From contig VWZP01008554.1 of NCBI GenBank assembly GCA_013396995.1, positions 577,304 through 641,303 of the forward strand: 64,000 nt of DNA. The letters are read 5' to 3'. The DNA is from Dicaeum eximium. Lineage: Eukaryota > Chordata > Aves > Passeriformes > Dicaeidae. The position numbers and the translations under genes are program-made. Within the stretch, counting starts at the first letter, position 1; each line of letters starts with the position of its first letter. The notes under the pieces were generated by a model. That model saw only the letters and a list, made by a program, of their open reading frames with translations. It was not told where the DNA came from and ran no database searches. Positions 11,546-23,500 of this stretch are shown piece after piece.

Positions 11546-14500
11546 CTGCAAGAAAAACAGGAGTTGAAGCTGTTAAGGCAAAGAGTTAGTAAGTTTAAGA
11601 ACTACTATTGTCTTCCTGTCTGCAATATCACTTTCTGGCAGAGATTCCCCATCAACACTGAGGCACACCTACAGCGAGAAGCCCAAAGTATCCTGAAGCT
11701 CAGTATTCCATCTTGGAGGTGTTCAGGTGACACAACATCAATAGCACACCCAGACAGATCACTATCTAACTCCCTCAGTCCTGCCACCATAACTAACATG
11801 CAAGAATAGAAATAAACTATTTTTAAATGTCCTCAGTGCCGTTGGTGGCACTGTGAATAACCAAATTAAGGATGGAATTACAAAAGGCTTTTGACACTGG
11901 ATTTTTGTGCATAAATGGGAGAGCACTTAGAAACCCTGCAGGACAGCTCTAAGAGGCTACTTTGCCCAAGATGTCCTTGACCGGTTTTCCTTGTGCACTG
12001 TAACAGGAAAAAACATATTTCAGTATGGGACTTGGTTTGGCATTTTTTGCTTTGTTTTTTAAAAAGCAAAGCTAAGGCATAGTCTGGTTCCAAAAACTGA
12101 GATGGGAAGCAACCACACCACAATGCCATTGTGTCCCCTCCTCCATGTTTGAAAGCCTTCTTTTTTATGACAGCAATGACCAAAAAACCCTCAGCTTTTC
12201 CTGGAACTCTCCAGGAACTCCATATTCTTCTGCTGTCTCACTCAGCACATCTAAACCAAACACCCTGCTGCCTCACATTAATTTGTTTCTTATTCACACT
12301 AAGGGAGACACATTATTAGCTGATATTTATCCCAAAACACTGTGCTTTCATTCCACTGCTCAGACTGGAAGAGGACAAATTGTTATGCACACAGTTGCTT
12401 TATGTATTTTAATTTTATTTTTAATAAGTAAATATTTAGCTGCTTGCAATGCTGTCTTTTAAAATGAAGGGAAAGATCAGACAGATTGGAAGAACAAAGT
12501 GAATGCTGATGCTTATTGAAGCATACAGCAAATCCTCTCAGCAAGTGTCAAACCCATCAGACAATACGATTGCCAGCAGTCACTGCTTAAAATGGAAAGT
12601 CAACAGCCCCATCCGTGAGGAGACAGGTACTGTTTTGCCACTGGGAAGGCCAAAGTCAAAATTCCAGCTCTGTGTTCCTTCTGGCTAGAAAATAAGGGAA
12701 GACAGCATGGACAACCCTGGCAGAGCAGCATCAACTCAAATCGAATAAGAGGTGGCACTAAGGAGCTTCTCCATCCTCTCTAGCTTCGGAATAAGTAAAT
12801 ATTTAAGCCATGAGAACCAGGCTACAGCACAGAAAGCTGTGCTTAACAAGCTCAGGATTCTCATGATGAGCAACAGGAAGAGGCTAGAGGCAAATACATG
12901 GTTAAACTACTATGAAATTAAACAGCAATGCCAGGAAAATGGATTTCTCCTTCCAATCAGGAGCGCTGTGTCTAAATTCTTTGATGGATATACACATCAG
13001 GCCAAATGACTGGATTAGGAAATAAACACTGATGTGAAATTCCATTTCTCTGGATGGAAGAAAGAAAGGGGAGAATCTCTCTAATGCCATGTTTACAAGA
13101 AATGCCATTATTTTGGTTTCCTGTACTATTAATAACCCTCTTTAAAGCAGATAATTAGGAAGTTGCCTGGCTCAGTGTTTCTCAGGTAATTTTGACCACA
13201 TTCCCAGAGCTCATCAGCATTACTCTACCTGTATCTGCCAGAAGTCCAGCATTGTCCTCCCACTGAACCTCAAAGCTGTAGAAGCAGATCATGTATTCCA
13301 AATCCATAAGTATCACAACCAGGCTGTTGAGCTGATCAGCCAGCCAGAAATCTGCGAAGCCTACCTTGTGGAAGGGAGCAGTGAATACTCGAAACTGTCA
13401 GGAAAAACAAAGCAGGAATAATTCATGGCTGTGTCAAAGGCATCCAAATGCAATGGCAGGACATCACGGAACTGAACAAATATGGAAATAACAGAAACGC
13501 TTGAAGATTTATTGCTGACCTTTTGCTCCTGCTGACAAAAAAGGATAACTGTCTCCTCACTTTCAGTACAAGGAACATTCCTGCTTTCCTCCTCCTGTAT
13601 GCATCTATTCCTGTGCCCCCCCCAGCCTTTTGTTTTTTACTGGCAGAACAGCCTAGTCTCCTCCAACCAAGCTCTTTCTCAGAAACTCCCAGTCTCCATT
13701 TAAGAGCTCTACACAGCTCCATTTCTCTCATTGCCCCTCACTTCGATCAGCACTTTCTTTCAGGCACTTACATCGTGTCTATTGACATCTCCCACATCTA
13801 CCTTCCCCCTCACACTTAATGTCAGTTGGATTTAGACCCTCAGCACAGTCATTAGACTGGTCATGCCTTGGTTTACTAAACTCATGAGTTGTTCTTTGAT
13901 GTTAGAAGTTGTGACAGTGACGATTGCTACTGGATCTGCCAAAGCTTCCAGCAGGGAAAGGGTTAAAGAAAAGGCAGGGGAAATCCTATTGACTGTCAGT
14001 TGGACTCTCCCTCAATGCCAGTCTGCTTTCCCTCTAAGCCTGAACAGCAGTTTTGCTCCTTCCAAAGCAGACAGTTTTCTGCTCCATTACCTTTGATTAC
14101 CCCTCTCCCTACCCGGTTAGTTATAGTTACTAATGGCCAATTTCTCACAGAGACGGCACCAGCGCCATCCGGTCATTCTGGGATTTATGAACCTTTAAAT
14201 TAATGAAAGCACAGGCTAACACTGATCTTTTATACTGCTCTCCTTATTAACCTGAAGGGTGCACAGCTCCAGAAACCCAGGAAAGGATGGACACAGCCCT
14301 ATCAGCTTGTAATGCAGATTTAAGGCTCTGCTCCTAAAATTTCAAAGCCAAATAGGGGATTAAGAATTAGTGGCATAAAGCAGATATGGATCTTGACCCA
14401 GAAAGCTCTGTGCTCATGCTGGATGGCACCTATTCCCAAGGGTCAAACAAGGCCAACCTTTAGGGAGGACTGTCTTCAAAGGTGCCCAGCTGCAGAACAG

Positions 14501-17500
14501 AGGTCAAAGACCACACCAGCCTTCCCTTGCAAAAGCTCTTTCCTCCCTTTTCCCAACACTCCCTGCTACTATCTTTATCTGTTTCATTGTAAATCATTGT
14601 TTTGCCCATTAACAAAGACTAGGTAAGCAAATGAAATGAGAAAATAGCTTTACAGACATATGTCCCTGAAAAAAAAAACCAAAACAAGAAATAATAATAT
14701 TCTTGTTATTTAATTTAGGGAGAAGTACTTCAGCACTGCCAGGTGACAACATAAAACTTTTAAGAGAGTAGAAATTTTCCACCTACAGGTTACAGCTGAG
14801 GAGGAGTCAACAGATAGATCCATGACATATCTGGCACTGGCATCTGAGTCAAACCTCCTCCAGAACCTGTGCTGCCACCTGAACCCTCCCGATGCCATGT
14901 GCCAGGCACTGTGGCTTCTGCCTGCTGCCCAGGCACAGCTGGAGCCACAGCCCCCATTCCAGGGGGTGCTGGCAGTGGGGCTACCAGAGCCACCTCTTCA
15001 CTTGCCAGCTGAGAAGCATCTGCAACACCCTCCAGATAAAGGATAAAGCCATAGAACACCAGAAGCTGGAGCTGCACCTCAGTTTCAACAACCAGTTGCA
15101 ATTCTCTATCAACAATTCCACAGCCTGAGCACAGACCTCGTGGTGCTGATCCCTGCACTTTTAATTCGTGCTGAGATGCCAGATATCTGAGCTGAGCTGA
15201 ACACTTCCTAGCTTTTCACCTCTCACAGACAGGCTCCCTGCACTCGTGTGGCCATTCAGCTCCTGCAGAGAGTGTGGCCATGGGGACATTCCCTTGCTCA
15301 CATCCAATTCCTCCCGGCAAGCTGCTCTCCCCAGCCCACACAAGGGCACTCAGGGGCTTCTCATCTGGCAGTAAAGGCACAAAGAATGCCCACCTAAGCA
15401 CACAGGCAAGAAACAAGAGCCTGGCAGGGGAATTAGACTTTACTACAGGCTAAATAACTTCTTTCACTCAGAGGAAGATCAATTCTGATGTCAATGCCAT
15501 CTCTCAGGGATTAGCACAAGAGATCCCACCCTCAACAAGCAGTAGATGTTGATCACAGGTGGAGGCAGGAAGCCTCCTAGATCCATGAGGAAATGCTACA
15601 ACGCACTCAAGCATGCCTCTGATTTGGTTCCAGAAAAATTGAAAGTGCCAGTAATGCTCTGCTACACTTGATATGTCAGATTTTGTTTTGGCTGGAAATG
15701 AAACCTATGAAGCACGTGAAGAAAAATGCTCACCAAACATAATTTTGTGTGAGCAGTAGAGTTCTAAGACCTGCACTATTTAAATCTCCTTTCACCCAGA
15801 GAGTTGCTGGCAGCTGCATGGAGAAATAAAATACACCCAGCTGATCAAGTACACCCAATAAAAGCTGCTCTTTATATGGTCTGGCCTCTTCTTCCCCATA
15901 ACGCACACAAGTGCCATGTCATTTCCCACCTTTAAGGTGATCTTGCATTTTGATGAAGCTTTTTTCCCCTAGAAGACCTTGGGATTAACTGGCCTCTGCA
16001 CACTCAAGGTACACCCAATGAACTTTATGGATCCCTTCCAACTTGAGATATTCCATGGTTCAGGTTTGATAGAGAGAGACTGCTTACAAGGGCATTTAGT
16101 GACAGGACAAGGGGGAATGGTTTAAATCTGATAGAGTGTAGGTTTAGATTAGATACAAGAAGAAATTCTTCCCTGTGAGGGTGGTGAGGCCCTGGACCAG
16201 AGAAGTTGTGACTGTCCCATCCCTGGAAGTGTCCAAGGCCAGGTTGGACAGGGCTCAGAGCAACCTGAGATCGTGGAAGATGTCCCTGTCTGTGGCAGAG
16301 GGGCTGGAACTCAATGATCTTTAAGGTCCCTTTCAACTCAGGCCATTCCATGATCCTACAACTCTATCTCAGACTGCAGCATAGTCTGGAGATCACTGGG
16401 ACAGGGCAGGAGCTGAAAACAGCCTAACATCTCTGTGGAGACTGAGAATTTCACCCTGGCAAGATATGAAGGTAAATACTGCTCATGTGGTTAAAGCACA
16501 TCCAGTGCTTCCCCTCGCACCAGGAGAGAGCAGTCAGACTAATGAGGCTTGGGACTCAAGGTACCTCTGTGAGGGATGGCTGAGTGCTGGAAGGCACAAA
16601 GGAAGAAGCTGGGATAGCAGCAAGCCAGCAAATCAAACAACAGAGGTGAGCACACAGAGGTTAATTCACTGTGTGTATACCTATATGCACGTCCCCAAAG
16701 CATGGTGCTGTGTCTCATCTTTGCCGTGTTCCAGATAAAATTAATTGTTTTAATTGGCATTAAAATGATTCTATGAAGGAAACCAGCCAGCCAAACCCTC
16801 TTCTGCCCAAAGCTCTCAGAGCAGAGCCAGCAAGAAGAAGGTATCAGGGGAACCAGCTTGATTAAAGCCAATTTAAAAGGGTGCACAGGATGGGGAAGAG
16901 CACATGAAACAGCCATTTGGGAAGAAACTCATGAGTCACCCAGCAAGTCTTGAAAACTGTTCTTTCAGAGCTCCCACCTATAACTGGGACACTGAAGCAG
17001 CACATACATTTACACTGAATTGGCCAAATTTATCTTACAGGAAAATAAAGAGCTCGGTCTCAAACAGTTTGTTTAAGAGCACAAACAGAAAAAACCCACC
17101 CATGAACATAATTTTACAGGCAGTAACTTTTCCAAAGGTTCTCTCTCCATTAGTGAGCCCTCTCAATGTGGGCACTATCCCAGTTTGGGCTGAGGAGCAT
17201 GCATAGAGCCTTGCCTTAGAGCACTGGACCTCTAATCAATCTGTTTCAGTACGTTAAGGAATAAACAAGTAAGGCATCCAAGGGTTTCCATACATGCAAA
17301 AGTTTGTAAGCAGCTGTCTAGAGGAAGGTTAAAAAGACAACTGGTACAGGAAGCAGAATATGCTTCTGCAAACCCATCCTCACAAACTATCTGCAGCCAA
17401 CATCTGACCAGGTTTGCTCATAAATCACAGTGGTATAAGCATCCCCCAGCATCCCTCTTTCCTGAGGGTTAGTGGCACTTGTATACACTTCACAGCTACT

Positions 17501-20500
17501 GCTCAGCCCCGGCATTTAAACAAAAAATTACTTACTTCAACCAGCTTTGACACTTACCAATAGTTTGAGCAGCCAAAAACGGGACTTGTAATACAAGGTT
17601 TTGGTAGGGTTGATGAGAAAAAGCAACATGAAGCCATACAAGATGAGTGGGTTCACCTGCATGGGGATGTAGGTGAATTTACCATATATACATGCCAGCA
17701 GGCTCAGGCACCACAAAACGCCCAGGAAACCAGCAATCTGCAGGAAAAAAACCCAAACACACAGACACCTAATGAAAACACAGCCCTGAAACCTACAATG
17801 TGTTCTCATTAGAAGAAAAGGGAGAGCAGTGCTCAATCCTGTAATCTAATCAGACTTCAGCAACTTCCTCTTCTAATTGTATTAGGAGTCCTTGCCAGGA
17901 AACGGCACAGGATTTATCCTGCTGATCCACAGCATGGCTCAGCCACTCTAAAATCCCTCCTGCTCACCTCAAAGAGATGTTGATGGGACAAGTTGCTGCG
18001 GGGATTGAGTTCAAAGATGAGGACGTGGTTGACTCCAGCCTGTCTCCAGCCATATGTGTTGATACCCAGGAGAAAGAGGAATTCTATCAGGAGAAAGCCA
18101 CCTCGATAGATTCTCACCAGTGGCCACACATTTGGTCCATCTATAAAAGCCACACCTGGCAAAGACAAAGAAAAAGGAAGGATTTTAGGGATAGCAGAGG
18201 TCGTGTCACAAAGCAAGGCTTTCTCCTGGATCTCAGATGTTTGGCTGTACCCTGAGAAAACAGGGTACACGTGTACACAGCTGCATGTTCCAGCAAGTGG
18301 AGGACTTTTTGCCTAGCCTGTCAGAGGATTTAGGAGTATTCTGGGAAAAATTCCCTTTCCAGCTGCTGTAATCGAGTCATTAGCAGCGTCCCTGCCTCAC
18401 ACTACAGGCACAAGGGACAGCACCAGCATAAATCTGATTAGAGACACTTAAATATTCTGGTTTAATAGAGATGAAATCCCAACAGACAGATACACAAACA
18501 CTTCAGCTCCCCACAAAACCAAGAGGAACCATTTACAGCATTTAAAACAATGCTAAACCCACCTAATCACCGGACTCAGTACAATGGTAAGGCAATACAT
18601 ATTCATGGCCAGCATTACAACACCCAGCCCCACCCAAACAGAAATCCCAGCACAAGGCAGCAGTGCTGGAAAGCCTGTTGCTTCCTTTGTTCAGTTTTCA
18701 GGGGTTTGGAAACAAATGTGCTTCATTTCAAACAATGAACAGCCTTATACAGCAGCAGCTTTCTCCAGCATAAACCTCTTTGCAAAGGACCATCTCTCCT
18801 GGTCACTAGGCACAGGTTTGATGAGAAAAGCATAAATAAAATACAGTTATTCCATCCTCAGTTTTAGTTTCATTGAGAGCTTCTCACCCACATGCTTTCT
18901 AAGAGGGGTAAAAGAAAGAACCTGCACTTTACAGAACTGAGGCTGAGAATTTATTCCCACAGACCTGCCTAAATTACAGTCCCAAGTTTTTCAAACTTTT
19001 TCTCAAAGAAAGCAGATTCCATAGAGAATTTCATGTGTTCAGCATCTATACTTTATACTACATAACTTACAGAGAAAAAGCCACGCAAGACAAAATGACT
19101 CCAGAACTGCTACTTTAAACTTTAGACTCTTGGATTCAGGCAAAACAGAGTCAAATTTTGGACAGAAGTTACACACCCCCAAAAAAGCTGAAAGAAATGA
19201 GTCTTAAATGTGGAATTGTAAAGAAAGATTTTCAAATTTTTACCTGAAAACCAAGGGAAATTACAAAATGGGTAAGGTTGGAAGGAACCACAATGGGTCA
19301 TCTGGTGAAAACTCCATACAGGGCAGAGTAGCCCCAAAAATACTGAGAAGTGAAAATATCCCTGGTGACAAGTCTAATGGCAGCCTAATTCTCAAACAAA
19401 AGCAGGACCACAGTAAGGGCTAGAGATTTTGCACGAAACCTTGCAGGTTTCTGCTTAATAAAATGAATGCACATTTCTGTGAAATTCCAACCTCACTTAT
19501 ACATCAGCTTGGCACCTAGGGAAGCCCATACAGAAACAGTGAAGCCTCAGAATTTGTCCTCTTTAGGGTGACACCCTCCTGGGATCCACCTGTAGCTTTG
19601 CAGCCTTTAACAGGCCCCAAGTGAGGATGAACCCATCTCTGTAAAATGCTGCTGCTGTAGTTTTCAGATCAGGCAGTACAGCTCTGGGGTAATGACAGAA
19701 GCCATGTTCAGATGCTGTTCCACAAATTCTCCACATAGAACACTAAAATCCTATCTTAGCTGATCAAATCTTAGAAACAACTTGGCAAAAGCAGCTGAGA
19801 GGTTAGCAAAGTATGAGCCAATTAAAAACACCCACTTTGCACTTTGAATCCAGGTTTTTGCCCAATATCTGCAGTAATGTTCAGCTATCAGATCATGCCT
19901 GCTGATACAACACACCTATTACCCACACTGGGTTAGTAACACCTGCTTTAGAGATATAATCATTTTTATGAATTCCTTCTCACAACTGCATCACTTTTTC
20001 ATTCTTGCCACTGAGAGGGAAAGCAAACACAACTGGCTTCAATCATTTTGCATCTCACACAGAGATCAAACATTTAAGTTACAGAAACGATGAATAAAGA
20101 ACAGTTTCTACACATTAAACAGCGCCTTCATGCAGATGGGTCAACTTCATGCCTCTAGCACGGGAAGACCAAATGGGAAGCACTGCAAACAGCTCCTCAA
20201 ACAGAGGCATTTTATCCCAAGAGATGGCTGGATCCAATTACAGAAACATCCGATTAAAAATTCTTTTAAGTCATAAAAACACAGACGTAGGCTTTCCCTA
20301 ATGCAAGAGCTCGTAAGTTGATTTGTTAAGCCTTTTCCTTTGTACTGCTTAAGCAAGTTACAACATCCAGAAATCACACACACAATTAGTAAAGCTGCTT
20401 GTGATTAAGCTCTGTGTCTGGATCTGCAGCACTAACGTGGCTCTTACTCTAATCAGGGGCCAAACTCAGAAAGCACAAAGCAGAATAAAGCCAGGGCCTG

Positions 20501-23500
20501 AGAGAGGCACCCATTAATTGTAGCTTTTTAAACAATCTTGCCAATATCTGCCAATAAGAAAAAGTCAATTAATTCCATTAGCAAACTGCAGGCATTGAAA
20601 TCCTAGGAATTTCCACGTGAATTCCCGATTTCCATCCCAAGTGGCATCTGGTCATATGGCTCTGTGTCTGGTGGTCTTTTCTTTAGGGAGTCAATACCAT
20701 GCAAAGCTCAAGTTCTACAAGCACCTGTCTCAAGGTGGGCACGGGCTGTGTGTTCCCAGAATGATAACAAAAATCTGTTTTTACACACAGATGTTCCACC
20801 CTCAGAATATACCTCCAAAAATAAGGAGGAAACCAGAAGAAAAGGATTTTGTGTTCAACATTGACATATACAACATGAGAAAAACCACAACCTACTGCTG
20901 AGCAGAACTAGTAGTTCACACCAATGTGATATGGCTCTGATTTAACCCAGAACATCCAGGTCCAGGCCCTCCCTAAGTGAGGAGAATACACCCAAACTGA
21001 GGCATGGCAGGACACCTACCTGAAAGTATGACAGTGACGTTCAGTGCAATGAACAACCCGCAGAACAATCCAACCCTGAATGTAGTCCATGCTGGTACAG
21101 GCTGTGAACAAAGCCATGGCAGAATTAAGGTGAGGTAAACAGGTATCAGCACAGTCAGAGTAGTTGGCAGAGCACACTTAAAATCAGAAACACAAGCTCC
21201 TGATCTCTGATTGCACTCTTGCTCTTGAAGTGAGGTTTTTTAAACTGAAAATGCTGTGTAATATTCTTGCCATGTTGAAACAGAGCTTGGGAGTCTCAGT
21301 GCCCTCTGAAAAATAATCCAGACCACACAAACACTAAGCATATGCTTTTATTAGCACAAATTTCCTTTTACCATTTATCTCCTTCCTTCATTACCTTGTC
21401 TGCATGCATTAGGAGTAGTAACCTATTTCCAAACCTTCCGGAACTAAAGCAGATTATCTGGCCCTGCCCCATGCACGCTCACATCAATTATTTCCACTGT
21501 TTCCTTCAGATGTTGAATCTGATTTGGCACCTTGACAAGTTGGAGGAGCAGCTTTGCTCCACAGCCCTCATCTCTCACCTGAGCTGCTCCTAAGGGTGGA
21601 ACACGCAAACGTTTCATTGCCTTCTGTCTGTCTCCATCTTCCAACTCGTTGGTCACCACTTCCTAAGGAGACAAAGACACACGCCACTGAAGTTCATCTG
21701 AATGATGAGCACGTGGTAAAACCAAACTAAAGGTTGGTTTCCATGTTAGAGGTGAGCCCTGGCCCAGTATTCTTTCAATATAAAGACATGGAAAGCTCAC
21801 CATGCTGCACCAAGCTCCTTCACGGCAGAAGTTAAGGTTGCACCAGGCTTTGCCAAGGGAGAAGTTGCCAGCTCAAGAGAACATACCCATAACTTATGTA
21901 AGCAGTGCCAGAAGTCAGTGGCACTTCAAAATCAATTATTAGCCATCTTGGTGGTAAGTACAAGCTACAGAGAGGGCAAAACACTATGGAAATTACAGCA
22001 TCATAGAATAGTTTGGGTTGGAAGGGACCTAAAGATCTTGTTCCAACCCTCTGCCATGGGCAGGGGCACTTTCCACTAGAACAGGTTTGCTCAGAGCTCC
22101 ATCCAACCTGTGCTTGAATTCTTCCAGAAACCAGCAATGACCAAAATCCCAATTTTTTGCTAGCTAGAAGAGAAGCAGTGCCAGCCTCTTCACCTCTGTT
22201 TCGGAGATAAGCTGGTTGATCTTCTTGCAGGTGTAGAAGGGAGCCACCTCCACCTCGGCCACCCTCCACTCCGCCCCCCGCGCTGTCTCCAGGTTCTTGT
22301 CATGCTTCTTCAGGATCTTGCGGAAGCCGGTGAAGTTCAGGTTCTGCAGACAAGGGAAAGAACATGCTGCCTTTTAAACCCCAGCCATCTCCCAAGAAAG
22401 AGAAATGGTTCTCTCTCCAGTGCTAGTGAGAAAGGAATCGTTAGTAAGAATCAAAATGATTGCATTTATTGCCAGGAAGTTTCTGAGTTCTCAGTTTATT
22501 ATAAGGGATATATATTCCTAGCAAATAAAATAAAAAAACGTGGCATGAAAAGGGAGCTACTTAAACCTTTTTATTTCCTGAAAAGGCAGACCACTTCCAC
22601 CTTCCTCCTTTATGCAAGAAGTGACCTGATGCTACCTTGAAGATAAATAACCCTTAAGGGGTTTTCCCTGCTGAAAAATCTGACCTACTGACTTCTTTAA
22701 ACTTTACACTGGTTTCAAATCAAGTTCTCCAGTTAAATTCATTATAGAAGGGAAATCTTTGTATGAAAGTTGTCAGTGCTGCAGATTAAATCCAGACAAG
22801 TGCATCCCCACAGCAGCATGTTTTTTCACAGACTATGTTGCACAATGACTGCAAAACCAGCTTAGGCTTGCAGATGTGGGAGATGTAACTCTCCAGTCTG
22901 TAGAGACAATGCTTAAAACAAGAAGCAACTGCTGATTTCCAAGTTATAGATGATATCTGATTCAACACCCGTGCACAGCACCTAAGACAGGCAGAGCTCA
23001 TCACACAGCAGCAATTGCAGCAGCATGATGTACTTGCAATCCTGCATTTCATTGTCCAGGAAGTGCCTCCTAAAAAACTCAATGTTTCATTCAAGCAACA
23101 GCAGAAACACAGAGAGACCGTGCCAAGACTCACTTCTGAAAAAAGCTTAGAGGGCAGCTTGGAAAGAAAACCAGAGAAAACAGCAAAATCTAATGCCCTG
23201 GGGAGAGGCACCAACTACTCACTGAAATTATTTTCAATGTAATCATGCTTAGAGTGATTTAATGCCAGACCCTCCCATCTAGGTGGGAAATGAGGCTGGG
23301 GAGACAGGAGCAGGAAGCCAAAGCATTAATGACCTGCCTTATTGCAGACAAGAGACTTTAATTACTTTCTATTGGAAAAACCAGCATTCCACCCCAAGGA
23401 GAGCAGAAATTTCACATGAAAAACTGCAATAAAAAAGATGATTTTAGTCAGGGACCTTTCTGTGGCCTGAAATAACATCCCTTCATCTGCCATGGGTATA

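Larger units (their letters stand above)
13395..17557 (-). other. XPR1-family intron of about 4.2 kb
   Basis: A GT-AG intron between the exons at 17737-17558 and 13394-13229. It contains a CR1 tail at 16030-16061 followed by a longer CR1 piece to 16360. Apart from that I see only unique sequence. Confidence 0.85.
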
